From Clostridiales bacterium (GTDB lineage Bacteria; Bacillota; Clostridia; Oscillospirales; Oscillospiraceae), in assembly GCA_004556965.1 (NCBI GenBank), contig SFFE01000013.1, positions 13,576-77,575 on the forward strand: DNA of 64,000 nucleotides. The letters run 5' to 3'. This document shows, piece after piece, positions 1 to 8,344 of this stretch. Under the pieces are notes generated by a model. The model saw only the letters and a program-made list of their open reading frames with translations, was not told where the DNA came from and did no database searches. The translations under genes were made by a program, and so were the position numbers. How positions within the stretch are numbered: position 1 is the stretch's first letter; the number at the start of each line of letters is the position of its first letter.

Positions 1-665
1 TTGATGAGCACCACGTACACGAACGACACGACTGCCGCGAACAAAAACGTCAGCTCGTACGCGCAGTTGGCTGCGTCCTCGTCGAGCCGGGTGAGCACGA
101 GACTGTCGGCAAAGGTGCCGGCAGCGTCGAGCAGGCAGTAGGCGATGGGCAGCGCGAGCGCGAGCCACGACTTGGCGTATTTGTAGTTGGACGCCTCCTG
201 CCGCGCGGCGCGAAGCTGCTCGTCCTCGCGCGATTCCACGACGCCGAGGCCGATCACGCCCGCGCACACCAGCGCCACGGCTGCGAGCGCGGCAAGCTTC
301 ATGCCGGGGGTCAGCTCGTCGCCCAGACCGCCCGTGATGAGGTACAGCACGGCCACCAGTGCGCCGGAGGCGTTGCAGATCGGGGAGGAGATGGACAGCT
401 CAATATACCGCAGACCGATGTAGCCGAGCGCCATCGACAGGATGTATAGCAGCGACACCGGCAGATACGTCCAGATGACGTACCACGAAATTTCCGTGCC
501 GCCGATGAAGATCTCATACGCGGCGTGCAGACCCATCACAAGGCCGACAGCCATCACCATTTTCAGGTGTGCCAGATGGTCCTTCGGGTCGCGGCAGCCG
601 AGCTTGGAAAACAGGTCAGAGCCGGACCAGCAGAGCAGAGCAATGATCGAAAGCCAGAACCACAT
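1..665 (-). CDS. EamA/DMT-type multispanning transporter, 3' part missing at window edge
   Basis: The reverse strand reads from ATG at 665 to the window edge without a stop and begins MWFWLSIIALLCWSGSDLFS. It has at least five hydrophobic helices, and a short charged loop (residues about 130-150, ESREDEQLRAARQEASNYKY) before another helix, the pattern of ten-helix EamA drug/metabolite transporters. The start lies one base after the stop of the upstream PLP-enzyme gene, so the two are translated together. The cargo is unknown; export of an amino acid or of a product of the neighbouring lyase is a guess from context. The C-terminal half is outside the window. Confidence 0.7.
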   Translation of the reverse strand, partial: MWFWLSIIALLCWSGSDLFSKLGCRDPKDHLAHLKMVMAVGLVMGLHAAYEIFIGGTEISWYVIWTYLPVSLLYILSMALGYIGLRYIELSISSPICNASGALVAVLYLITGGLGDELTPGMKLAALAAVALVCAGVIGLGVVESREDEQLRAARQEASNYKYAKSWLALALPIAYCLLDAAGTFADSLVLTRLDEDAANCAYELTFLFAAVVSFVYVVLI

Positions 666-666
666 A

Positions 667-1962
667 TTACCGAATATCTCCTTTCAGCGTGACGAGACCC
701 GCATCCACCATCTTCTGCAGGCTCATGAGAATGCCGAGCTTGGCGTGATACCACGTCAGGCCGCCCTGAAAATAGACGGCGTAGGGCGGGCGGATCGGCC
801 CGTCGGCGGACAGTTCGATGGACGAGCCCTGCACGAACGCACCGGCAGCCATGATGACCTCGGAGTCGTAGCCGGGCATCGCCCACGGGACGGGATCGAC
901 GTAGCTGTCCACGGGCGCGGCGGCCTGAATGCCCTTGCAGAAGGCGACCATGCCCGCGGCGGAGCCGAGCTCCACGGCCTGAATGATGTCGTGCCGGGAG
1001 GCGGAGCCGTCCGGAATGCAGCGGAAGCCGAGCCGCTCGTAAACGTTTGCGGCGAAGATCGCGCCCTTGAGCGCGCCGGCGGTGACGGTCGGCGCGAGGA
1101 AGAAGCCCTGATAGAACGCGGGCATCAGGCCGAGATTCGCACCCACCTCCTGGCCGAGACCGGGGGCGCTCAGGCGGTAGGCACAGCGCTCCACGAGATC
1201 GGCGCGGCCGCAGATATACCCGCCGATGGGCGCAAGCCCGCCGCCGGGGTTTTTGATGAGCGAGCCGACGATCAGATCCGCGCCCACGTCGGACGGCTCG
1301 ATGGTTTCCACAAACTCGCCGTAGCAGTTGTCCACCATGCAGATCGCGTCGGGCTTGACGCGCTTGACGAACGCGATCAGCTCGCCGATCTGCTGCACGG
1401 AAAAGGTCGGGCGCGTGGCGTAGCCCTTTGAGCGCTGGATGGTGACCAGCTTCGTGCGCGCGTTGATGGCCTTTTCAATGGCGGGATAGTCGAACGACCC
1501 GTCCGGCAGCAGCTCCACCTGCGCGTAGCGCACGCCGTATTCCTTCAGCGAGCAGGTGCTCTCGCGGATGCCGATGACCTCCTCCAGCGTGTCGTACGGC
1601 GCGCCGACGGGGGAGAGCAGCTCGTCCCCCGGCAGGAGGTTCGCGCTCAGCGCTACGGTCAGCGCATGGGTGCCGCAGGTGATCTGCGGGCGCACGAGCG
1701 CCGCCTCGGTGTGGAAGCAGTCGGCATACACGCGCTCCAGATTGTCGCGCCCGGCGTCGTTGTAGCCATAGCCGGTGGTGGCGGCAAAGTGCGTGGCGTT
1801 CACGCGGTTTTTCTGCATCGCGCGGAGCACCTTGCACTGGTTGTATTCCGCCGTTTCGTCGATCTTGGCGAAGCGCGCCTTCAACCCATCGAGGATCGCC
1901 TCGCCGTATGCATAGACCTCAGCGCTGACGCCGAGGGATTCGTACATGGCTTCGGTGTTCAT
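667..1962 (-). CDS. Methionine gamma-lyase family PLP enzyme (aluminium-resistance protein family)
   Basis: A 431-residue fold-type I PLP enzyme of the Met_gamma_lyase/aluminium-resistance family. The likely PLP lysine is K237 in GSLIKNPGGG, with the cofactor-ring aspartate in the MVDNCYGEF segment (D211) and a glycine-rich turn after the lysine. The length is normal for the family. It starts at ATG 1962, overlapping the end of the AbrB gene by four bases (ATGA), and is followed one base later by an EamA-type transporter. Family members are annotated as C-S lyases on weak evidence; the true substrate is not established. Operon logic suggests sulfur amino acid breakdown or detoxification coupled to transport. 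Confidence 0.85.
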   Translation of the reverse strand: MNTEAMYESLGVSAEVYAYGEAILDGLKARFAKIDETAEYNQCKVLRAMQKNRVNATHFAATTGYGYNDAGRDNLERVYADCFHTEAALVRPQITCGTHALTVALSANLLPGDELLSPVGAPYDTLEEVIGIRESTCSLKEYGVRYAQVELLPDGSFDYPAIEKAINARTKLVTIQRSKGYATRPTFSVQQIGELIAFVKRVKPDAICMVDNCYGEFVETIEPSDVGADLIVGSLIKNPGGGLAPIGGYICGRADLVERCAYRLSAPGLGQEVGANLGLMPAFYQGFFLAPTVTAGALKGAIFAANVYERLGFRCIPDGSASRHDIIQAVELGSAAGMVAFCKGIQAAAPVDSYVDPVPWAMPGYDSEVIMAAGAFVQGSSIELSADGPIRPPYAVYFQGGLTWYHAKLGILMSLQKMVDAGLVTLKGDIR

Positions 1963-2204
1963 TTCGTCTCTCCTTGCTCCAGATTTCCAAGAATTTTGGC
2001 CGCCACATCATGGATGACCTCCGGCCGCGTCACAACGATGCCGTTTTCCTCGTCGCCGAGCACGAGCAGCGTGTCGCCGGGCTGGATGCCGAACACGGTG
2101 CGCGCCTCTTTCGGGATCACGATCTGGCCCTTTTCGCCGACCTTGACCGTGCCGAACACGTGCTTGCCCTTGGGCATTCCGAGGATGTGCTTCCCTCCGG
2201 GCAT
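1959..2204 (-). CDS. AbrB/MazE-type swapped-hairpin DNA-binding protein
   Basis: A small 81-residue protein. Residues about 20-60 carry the AbrB swapped-hairpin pattern (VKVGEKGQIVIPKEAR, then FGIQPGDTLLVLGDE). The chosen start is ATG 2204 because GGGAGGGG lies five bases upstream; an in-frame GTG at 2219 would put that ribosome site inside the gene. The N-terminal tail has a short GK(H)-type repeat (PGGKHILGMPKGKHVFG). It overlaps the downstream lyase gene by four bases, so it is the first gene of a three-gene operon. No toxin gene is next to it, so an operon autoregulator is more likely than an antitoxin. Confidence 0.85.
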   Translation of the reverse strand: MPGGKHILGMPKGKHVFGTVKVGEKGQIVIPKEARTVFGIQPGDTLLVLGDEENGIVVTRPEVIHDVAAKILGNLEQGETK

Positions 2205-2234
2205 ATCGACCCCTCCCACATCAAAATCATACTT

Positions 2235-2250
2235 TTCCTACTTGTAGGAA
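2235..2250. promoter_or_regulatory. Perfect palindrome at the AbrB operon start site, candidate operator
   Basis: TTCCTAC-TT-GTAGGAA is a perfect 7+7 inverted repeat just downstream of the -10 box of the AbrB operon promoter, at the expected transcription start. Its position fits an operator for autoregulation. A short mRNA hairpin is the alternative. Confidence 0.45.
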
Positions 2251-2253
2251 TTG

Positions 2254-2282
2254 ATGATACCGCGGAACGGACGTCTTGTCAA
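2254..2282 (-). promoter_or_regulatory. Sigma-A promoter of the AbrB/lyase/transporter operon
   Basis: On the reverse strand TTGACA (2282-2277), a 17-base spacer and TATCAT (2259-2254) give a near-consensus housekeeping promoter pointing at the AbrB gene. Confidence 0.75.
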
Positions 2283-2331
2283 CCGCCGGATGGAGCGTGC
2301 AGCGAATTTTGGGCGGAAACGCAAAAAAACG

Positions 2332-2360
2332 TTGAAGATTTGCGCATTCGGTGATACCAT
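2332..2360 (+). promoter_or_regulatory. Sigma-A-like promoter of xpt
   Basis: TTGAAG (2332-2337), a 17-base spacer and TACCAT (2355-2360). Transcription would start near 2367, which excludes the ATG at 2361 and supports the start at 2391. Confidence 0.55.
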
Positions 2361-2390
2361 ATGCGCAATATCGCGTATGTGGGAGGCAGC

Positions 2391-2966
2391 ATGATGAGAT
2401 TATTGGAGGAGCGCATCCGCACGGACGGACAGGTGAAGTCCGCCGACATTCTGAAGGTGGACAGCTTTCTGAACCATCAGATGGATGTGAAGCTGTTTTG
2501 GGCGATGGCCGAGGAGTGGAAGCGGCTGTACGACGGCTGCGGCGTCAACAAGATCCTGACGATCGAGGCCAGCGGCATCGGCATTGCGGCGGTCGCGGGG
2601 CTGGTGTTCGACTGCCCGGTTGTGTTTGCGAAGAAGGGCAAATCCCGCAACGTGTCCGACAGCGTGTACGCCACGCAGGTCACAAGCTTTACGCATGGGA
2701 ACGTCAACACGGTGCAGGTCTCAAAGGAGCATCTGCTGCCGGGCGACCGGATCCTCATTCTCGACGATTTTCTCGCCAACGGCGCCGCGCTCGACGGTCT
2801 GATCGACCTTGTGGAGCAGGCGGGCGCCGTGGTCGTGGGCGCGGGCATCGCCATTGAAAAGGCGTTCCAGCCGGGCGGCGCGCGCATCCGGGCGCGGGGC
2901 TGCCGCGTGGAATCGCTCGCGCGCATCGCCGCGATGGATCCCGAAACGGGCATCCGGTTTTGTTAA
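2391..2966 (+). CDS. xpt: Xanthine phosphoribosyltransferase
   Basis: A 191-residue cytosolic enzyme that converts xanthine and PRPP to XMP in purine salvage. The PRPP-binding motif is ILILDDFLANGAA at about residues 121-133; the N-terminus MRLLEERI and the VDSFLNHQMD segment are typical of Xpt. The start at 2391 (or 2394) has GGGAGG a few bases upstream and lies downstream of the predicted transcription start; the earlier ATG at 2361 does not. In many Firmicutes xpt is preceded by a guanine riboswitch. Here it is not; the riboswitch lies after xpt and controls the nucleoside transporter genes. Confidence 0.93.
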   Translation: MMRLLEERIRTDGQVKSADILKVDSFLNHQMDVKLFWAMAEEWKRLYDGCGVNKILTIEASGIGIAAVAGLVFDCPVVFAKKGKSRNVSDSVYATQVTSFTHGNVNTVQVSKEHLLPGDRILILDDFLANGAALDGLIDLVEQAGAVVVGAGIAIEKAFQPGGARIRARGCRVESLARIAAMDPETGIRFC

Positions 2967-3043
2967 AAGAAAAACGAGGCAGGATTTGTGCATTTTTGCC
3001 GTGAGAGGGTTGAAAAACCGGGCATTTTGCCGCGATTCGACAC

Positions 3044-3072
3044 TTGACATTACGGCGGCGGAATGGTACCTT
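3044..3072 (+). promoter_or_regulatory. Promoter of the riboswitch-controlled nucleoside transporter operon
   Basis: TTGACA (3044-3049), a 17-base spacer and a weak -10 box TACCTT (3067-3072), about 45 bases before the riboswitch. Confidence 0.5.
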
Positions 3073-3111
3073 AAAAAAGGTGTCAAATGTTGACGCTGGA
3101 TAATTTCAGAA

Positions 3112-3186
3112 GAATCGATATATCCCAAATGATATGGATTTGAAGTCTCTACCCGGTCGCCGTAAATGACCGGACTATCGATGTGT
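3112..3186 (+). promoter_or_regulatory. Purine riboswitch, guanine-type aptamer
   Basis: The P1 stem is ATCGATA/TATCGAT. P2 carries the loop GATATGG, the junction reads TCTCTACC, P3 carries the loop GCCGTAAAT, and the last junction is GACTA. These are the conserved purine-aptamer elements. The specificity base corresponding to position 74 is C, which predicts guanine/hypoxanthine rather than adenine. An intrinsic terminator follows at 3219-3248, so ligand binding should switch the BMP transporter operon off. Confidence 0.93.
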
Positions 3187-3218
3187 TTTTCCGGGGCGCG
3201 CTGCGCTTCCGGCTGCGC

Positions 3219-3248
3219 ATTGGCGGAGACTTCCGCCAATGTTTTTTT
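3219..3248 (+). terminator. Riboswitch expression-platform terminator
   Basis: ATTGGCGGA-GACT-TCCGCCAAT followed by GTTTTTTTG: a perfect 9-bp stem with a U-tract between the purine aptamer and the lipoprotein gene. Confidence 0.88.
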
Positions 3249-3302
3249 GTACCTCATTGCGCAAGCAAAAAAATAAAATTACATTAAGAGGGAGAGCTAA
3301 GG

Positions 3303-4520
3303 ATGAAAAAGTATGTAGCAATGCTGCTGGCCCTGGTCATGGTGTTTGCACTGTGCGCCTGCGGCAGCAAGACCGACGATGCCGGCAGCGCCGACGCGGA
3401 TTTCAAGGTGGGCTTCATCTGCCTGCACGACGAAAACTCCACGTATGACAAGAACTTCATCGACGCCGCCAAGGCTGCGTGCGCCAATCTGGGCCTGAGC
3501 GAAGACCAGTACATTATCAAGACCGGTATTCCTGAGGGTCAGGAGTGCTACAACGCCGCCGCCGAGCTGGTTGACGCCGGCTGCAGCGTCGTGTTCGCCG
3601 ACAGCTTCGGCCATGAGGATTTCATGATCCAGGCCGCCAAGGAGTTCCCGGATGTCCAGTTCTGCCACGCGACCGGCACCAGAGCCCACACCGAGGGTCT
3701 CAGCAACTACCACAATGCATTCGCTTCCATCTATGAAGGCCGCTATCTCGCGGGCGTTGCCGCCGGCCTGAAGCTCAACGAGATGATCGCCGCCGGCGAT
3801 TTCACCGCCGACGAGGCCAAGATGGGCTACGTGGGTGCGTTCACCTACGCGGAAGTCATCTCCGGCTACACTGCTTTCTTCCTTGGCGCCCGTTCCGTCT
3901 GCCCGACCGTGACCATGGACGTGACCTTCACCGGCTCCTGGTACGATGAAGCGCTGGAGAAGGAAGGTGCCAACAAGCTCATCGACGGCGGCTGCAAGCT
4001 CATCAGCCAGCACGCCGACTCCATGGGCGCGCCGACCGCCTGCGAGACGCGCGGCATTCCCAACGTTTCCTACAACGGCAGCACCGAATCCGCCTGCCCG
4101 AACACCTTCATCGTGTCCTCCCGCATCGACTGGACCCCGTACTATGAGATGGTCATCAAGGCTGTCATGGACGGCAACACCGCCTCGCTCGAGTCTGACT
4201 GGACCGGCACCCTCGCGACCGGCTCCGTTGTGCTGACCGACGTCAACGAGAAGGCAGCCGCTGCCGGCACGGCCGACAAGATCGCCGAGGTCAAGGCTGC
4301 GCTGGAGGATGGCTCCCTGCACGTGTTTGACACTGCCGTCTTCACCGTGGACAGCAAGACCCTGGATTCCTACATGGCGGACGTGGATACCGACGCCAAC
4401 TTCGAGGGCGACACCGAAGCCATTGCCGACGGCTACTTCCACGAGTCTGAGTTCCGCTCTGCTCCGTACTTCGACCTGCAGATCGACGGCATCCAGATGC
4501 TCGATACCAACTTTGGCTGA
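3303..4520 (+). CDS. BMP-family nucleoside ABC transporter substrate-binding lipoprotein
   Basis: A 405-residue secreted lipoprotein. MKKYVAMLLALVMVFALCAC is a lipoprotein signal with the acylated cysteine at about residue 20. The rest is a periplasmic-binding-protein type 1 fold of the BMP/PnrA family (FKVGFICLHDEN near the N-terminus; later NVSYNGSTESACPNTFIVSS). Family members bind purine nucleosides. It is the first gene of a four-gene operon with a dual ATPase and two permeases, under a guanine riboswitch, which supports uptake of guanosine/inosine-type nucleosides. Confidence 0.93.
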   Translation: MKKYVAMLLALVMVFALCACGSKTDDAGSADADFKVGFICLHDENSTYDKNFIDAAKAACANLGLSEDQYIIKTGIPEGQECYNAAAELVDAGCSVVFADSFGHEDFMIQAAKEFPDVQFCHATGTRAHTEGLSNYHNAFASIYEGRYLAGVAAGLKLNEMIAAGDFTADEAKMGYVGAFTYAEVISGYTAFFLGARSVCPTVTMDVTFTGSWYDEALEKEGANKLIDGGCKLISQHADSMGAPTACETRGIPNVSYNGSTESACPNTFIVSSRIDWTPYYEMVIKAVMDGNTASLESDWTGTLATGSVVLTDVNEKAAAAGTADKIAEVKAALEDGSLHVFDTAVFTVDSKTLDSYMADVDTDANFEGDTEAIADGYFHESEFRSAPYFDLQIDGIQMLDTNFG

Positions 4521-4661
4521 TCGTTCCTGACATTGCAGAGGGAAGGCCTGTGAGGCAGGCCTTCCCCCTCACTGCTTTAAAGGACGGCGCGGCACGGCGC
4601 GTTCCGGCGGCCGCGCCGCCCCTTGAAGCAGTACCACAGACTTTGACGAGGGGGTACCACT

Positions 4662-6194
4662 TTGGAGAATCCAACTGCCGCGGTAAAAATGCGCGACATT
4701 ACGAAGCGCTTCGGGAGCGTCGTGGCAAACGACCGGGTCTGGCTTGATATTTATAAGGGAGAGATCCTGGCGCTGCTCGGCGAAAACGGCAGCGGCAAGA
4801 CGACCCTGATGAACATGCTCTCCGGCATTTATTACCCGGACGAGGGACAGATCCTCATCGACGACAAGCAGGTCTCGATCCGCAGCCCGAAGGACGCCTT
4901 TGACCACGGTATCGGCATGATTCACCAGCACTTCAAGCTGGTCGATGTGTTCACCGCCGCGGAGAACATCGTCCTCGGCATGGAGGGCAAGCTCGATTTG
5001 AAGGCCGCAAGCCGGAAGATCCGCGAGATCTGCGACGCCTACGGCTTTGACGTCGATCCGGAGCAGAAAATCTACGACATGTCCGTTTCGCAAAAGCAGA
5101 CGGTCGAGATCGTGAAGGTGCTCTACCGCGGGGCGGACATCCTCATTCTCGACGAGCCGACCGCCGTGCTCACGCCGCAGGAGACGGACAAGCTCTTTGC
5201 CGTGCTGCGCAATATGCGCGACGACGGCAAGGCCATCGTCATCATCACGCACAAGATGCACGAGGTGGAGGAGCTGAGCGACCGCGTCGCCATTCTGCGT
5301 CACGGCCAGTTTGTCGGCGATATGCTCACGAAGGAGACAAACGCCCAGGAGATGACGAACATGATGGTCGGGCGCGCCGTGTCGCTGAACATTGAGCGGC
5401 CCGATCCGGTCGATCCCAAGCCGCGCATCGAGGTCAAGGGGCTTACGGTGCGCAGCATTGACGGCGTTTTGAAGCTCGACGGCGTTTCCTTCACCGCCAA
5501 CTCCGGCGAGATTCTCGGCATCGCGGGCATCTCCGGCTGCGGCCAGAAGGAGCTGCTGGAGGCCATCGCCGGCCTGCAGCCGACTGAGGCGGGCAGCATC
5601 TGCTACATTGACGACGACGGGACGCGCGAGGAGCTGCTTGGCAAGGACCCGCTGTCCATTGCGGAGATGGGCGTCGCCCTCTCTTTCGTACCGGAAGACC
5701 GGCTGGGCATGGGCCTTGTGGGGAATATGGACCTGTCCGACAACATGATGCTCCGCTCCTTCCGCAAGGGCAAAGGCATCCTCACCGACCGCAAAACGCC
5801 CAAAAAGCTGGCGGAGAACGTGGTCGAGGAGCTGGATGTGAACACGCCGGGCGTGTCCACGCCGGTGCGGCGCCTCTCCGGCGGCAACGTGCAGAAGGTG
5901 CTCGTCGGCCGCGAGATCGCCTCGGCGCCCACCGTGCTGCTGACCGCCTATGCGGTGCGCGGTCTGGATATCAATTCGTCTTACACGATCTATGATCTCA
6001 TCAACCGGCAGAAGGCCCGCGGCGTCGCCGTCATCTATGTCGGAGAGGATCTGGACGTGCTGCTGGAGCTGGCCGACCGCATCCTCGTGCTCTGCGGCGG
6101 CAAGGTCAGCGGCATCGTGCCGGGACGCGGCGCGACGAAACGCGATGTTGGCATGATGATGACCCGGCTGGGGGGGAGAAAAGCAGATGAATAA
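4662..6194 (+). CDS. Nucleoside ABC transporter ATP-binding protein with two ATPase domains
   Basis: A 510-residue protein with two tandem ATPase domains. The first is complete: Walker A GENGSGKTT (40-48), signature MSVSQKQ (140-146), Walker B ILILDEPTA (160-168). The second has a changed P-loop, GISGCGQKE (about 289-297), a good signature LSGGNVQ (405-411) and a Walker B without the usual Asp-Glu-Pro (LLTAYAVRGLD). A degenerate second site is common in RbsA/BmpB-type transporters. Translation starts at TTG 4662 after a GAGGGGG ribosome site. The 3' end overlaps the permease gene by eight bases. Confidence 0.93.
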   Translation: MENPTAAVKMRDITKRFGSVVANDRVWLDIYKGEILALLGENGSGKTTLMNMLSGIYYPDEGQILIDDKQVSIRSPKDAFDHGIGMIHQHFKLVDVFTAAENIVLGMEGKLDLKAASRKIREICDAYGFDVDPEQKIYDMSVSQKQTVEIVKVLYRGADILILDEPTAVLTPQETDKLFAVLRNMRDDGKAIVIITHKMHEVEELSDRVAILRHGQFVGDMLTKETNAQEMTNMMVGRAVSLNIERPDPVDPKPRIEVKGLTVRSIDGVLKLDGVSFTANSGEILGIAGISGCGQKELLEAIAGLQPTEAGSICYIDDDGTREELLGKDPLSIAEMGVALSFVPEDRLGMGLVGNMDLSDNMMLRSFRKGKGILTDRKTPKKLAENVVEELDVNTPGVSTPVRRLSGGNVQKVLVGREIASAPTVLLTAYAVRGLDINSSYTIYDLINRQKARGVAVIYVGEDLDVLLELADRILVLCGGKVSGIVPGRGATKRDVGMMMTRLGGRKADE

Positions 6195-7302
6195 ACGCGA
6201 AAAGGAACCGCTGCTGCACATCGTCAAACGCGATACGCTGCCCTGGTACCGTGCCTGGGGCATCCGCGCGATCGCTATCGTCGCGGCGCTGCTGCTGTGC
6301 GCGCTCATCACCGCCGTCTGCACCGGCCAGAACCCGCTGGAGGTCTACGCCACGATGCTCAGCGGTGCGTTCGGCTCGCCGCGCAGGGTCTGGATTCTGC
6401 TGCAGAATCTCGCCATTTTGCTGTGCATTTCGCTCGCGGTCACGCCTGCGTTCAAGATGCGCTTCTGGAACATCGGCGCGGAGGGACAGGTGCTCGCGGG
6501 CGGTCTCGCCGCCGCCGCGTGCATGATCTGCCTGGCGGATAAGCTGCCCAATGCGCTGCTGCTCGTGGTCATTGCCGTGGCCGGCGTGCTCGCGGGTGCG
6601 ATCTGGGCGGTCATTCCCGCACTGTTCAAGGCCAAGTGGAACACGAACGAGACACTCTTCACCCTGATGATGAACTACGTTGCCACGCAGCTCGTGGCCT
6701 TCTTTATCATCATCTGGGAGGTGCCGAAAGGCTCCGGCAAGGTGGGCATCATCAACCAGTCCACCGAGATCGGCTGGCTGCCGCAGATCGGCAGCTATAA
6801 GTATCTGCTGAACATTCTGATCGTCGCGGTGCTGACCGTGCTCGTTTACATTTACCTCAATTACAGCAAGCACGGCTATGAGATTTCCGTGGTCGGCGAG
6901 AGCGAGCGCACCGCCCGCTACGTCGGCATCAAGGTCGAAAAGGTCATCATCCGCACCATGCTCCTGTCCGGCGCGCTGTGCGGCGTTGCGGGCGTGCTGC
7001 TCGTGTCCGGCACCGACCATACGATCACGACCACCATTGCCGGCGGGCAGGGCTTTACGGCCGTCATGGTCTCGTGGCTGGCGAAGTTCAATCCGCTGAG
7101 CATGATTTTTACGAGCCTGCTGCTCGTATTCCTCAACCGGGGCGCACTGGAGATCTCCACGGTCTTCGGGTTCAACCAGTCGTTTGCGGACATCCTGTCC
7201 GGCATCATCATTTTCTTCATCATCGGCTGCGAATTCTTTATCTCCTACCGGGTAAGCTTCCGCAAGCCGGCCAGAAAGGCGGGAGGTGCGGAGCATGTTT
7301 GA
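6187..7302 (+). CDS. Nucleoside ABC transporter permease 1
   Basis: A 371-residue membrane protein of the branched-chain-type permease family (BPD_transp_2) used by BMP-linked nucleoside transporters. A cytoplasmic N-terminus (MNKREKEPLLHIVKRDTLPW) is followed by about ten hydrophobic helices. The coupling segment ARYVGIKVEKVIIRTMLLSG and the FWNIGAEGQVLAGG loop are family hallmarks. The start ATG 6187 has GGGGGGAG nine bases upstream and lies inside the ATPase gene's 3' end, so the genes are coupled. It pairs with the next gene to form the translocation pore. Confidence 0.92.
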   Translation: MNKREKEPLLHIVKRDTLPWYRAWGIRAIAIVAALLLCALITAVCTGQNPLEVYATMLSGAFGSPRRVWILLQNLAILLCISLAVTPAFKMRFWNIGAEGQVLAGGLAAAACMICLADKLPNALLLVVIAVAGVLAGAIWAVIPALFKAKWNTNETLFTLMMNYVATQLVAFFIIIWEVPKGSGKVGIINQSTEIGWLPQIGSYKYLLNILIVAVLTVLVYIYLNYSKHGYEISVVGESERTARYVGIKVEKVIIRTMLLSGALCGVAGVLLVSGTDHTITTTIAGGQGFTAVMVSWLAKFNPLSMIFTSLLLVFLNRGALEISTVFGFNQSFADILSGIIIFFIIGCEFFISYRVSFRKPARKAGGAEHV

Positions 7303-8290
7303 TTTCGTGTCCTTTATTCCCCGCGCCATCGTGCAGGGCATCCCGCTGCTGTTCGGCAGCACCGGCGAGACGCTCACCGAAAAGTCCGGCAACCTCAACC
7401 TCGGCATCGCGGGCATCATGTATGTCGGCGGCATCTGCGGGGTCATCGGTGCGTTCTTTTATGAACAGGCTGCCGGCGGCGCCGCGGGCATGAACGGCTT
7501 TCTCGCCATTGCGATCCCGCTGCTGTCGTGCCTGCTCGGCTCGCTGCTGATGGGGCTGCTCTACTGCTTTCTCACGGTCACGCTGCGCGCGAACCAGAAC
7601 GTCACCGGCCTTGCGCTCACGACCTTCGGCGTCGGCTTCGGCAACTTTATGGGCGGTTCGCTCATCAAGCTCACCGGCAGCGAGGTGCCGTCTATCGCGC
7701 TCTCAGCGACGAACAGCTATTTTGCAAAGTCCCTGCCGTTTGCGGACAAGCTCGGCTGGTTCGGGAAGATCTTTCTGTCCTACGGCTTTTTGGCCTACCT
7801 CGCCGTCGCCATTGCGCTCGTCGCGGCCTACGTGTTGCGGCACACCCGCGTGGGTCTGCATCTGCGCGCCGTCGGCGAGAACCCGAATACTGCCGACGCG
7901 GCCGGCATCGACGTGAACAAGTACAAGTACCTTGCCACCTGCATCGGCAGCATGATCGCAGGACTCGGCGGGCTGTACTACGTCATGGACTATGCCTGCG
8001 GCGTGTGGTCGAACGACGCCTTCGGCGACCGCGGCTGGCTCGCCATTGCGCTCGTCATCTTCACGGTCTGGAAGCCGAACATCGGCGTGTTCTCGTCGTT
8101 CTTGTTTGGCGGGCTGTACATTCTGCATATCTTCCTGCCGACCGGCACGAATCTGGCGGTCAAGGAGCTGTACAAAATGCTTCCGTACGTCGTCACGATC
8201 ATTGTGCTCATCATTACGAGCATGCGCTCCCGCCGCGAGAATCAGCCGCCCGCGAGCTTGGGTCTGGCGTATTTCCGAGAAGAACGATAG
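7295..8290 (+). CDS. Nucleoside ABC transporter permease 2
   Basis: A 331-residue second permease of the same family. The hallmark LTEKSGNLNLGIAGIMYVGG is near residue 30 and a coupling segment (RAVGENPNTADAAGIDVNKY) near residue 200. The start ATG 7295 follows GGGAGG; an in-frame upstream GTG at 7286 would bury that ribosome site. It overlaps permease 1 by eight bases and ends the operon, followed by a strong terminator at 8313-8344. Confidence 0.92.
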   Translation: MFDFVSFIPRAIVQGIPLLFGSTGETLTEKSGNLNLGIAGIMYVGGICGVIGAFFYEQAAGGAAGMNGFLAIAIPLLSCLLGSLLMGLLYCFLTVTLRANQNVTGLALTTFGVGFGNFMGGSLIKLTGSEVPSIALSATNSYFAKSLPFADKLGWFGKIFLSYGFLAYLAVAIALVAAYVLRHTRVGLHLRAVGENPNTADAAGIDVNKYKYLATCIGSMIAGLGGLYYVMDYACGVWSNDAFGDRGWLAIALVIFTVWKPNIGVFSSFLFGGLYILHIFLPTGTNLAVKELYKMLPYVVTIIVLIITSMRSRRENQPPASLGLAYFREER

Positions 8291-8312
8291 CGCCCGAACA
8301 CGGTGCAAAAAT

Positions 8313-8344
8313 CGCCCTTTCCCGACTGGGAAAGGGCGGTTTTT
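8313..8344. terminator. Bidirectional terminator between convergent operons
   Basis: CGCCCTTTCCC-GACT-GGGAAAGGGCG is a perfect 11-bp stem with a T-tract on the plus strand and an A-tract on the other side, serving both the nucleoside operon and the ECF operon. Confidence 0.88.

Noticed and set aside
1959..2204. MazE-like antitoxin of a toxin-antitoxin pair
   Set aside because: The AbrB-fold protein is not followed by a MazF/PemK-type toxin but by a PLP enzyme, so an operon regulator is the simpler reading.
4569..6323. A 584-codon minus-strand frame opposite the nucleoside-transporter ATPase
   Set aside because: Shadow frame of a gene with full ABC motifs; composition rich in His, Arg, Ala and Asp, with no family features.
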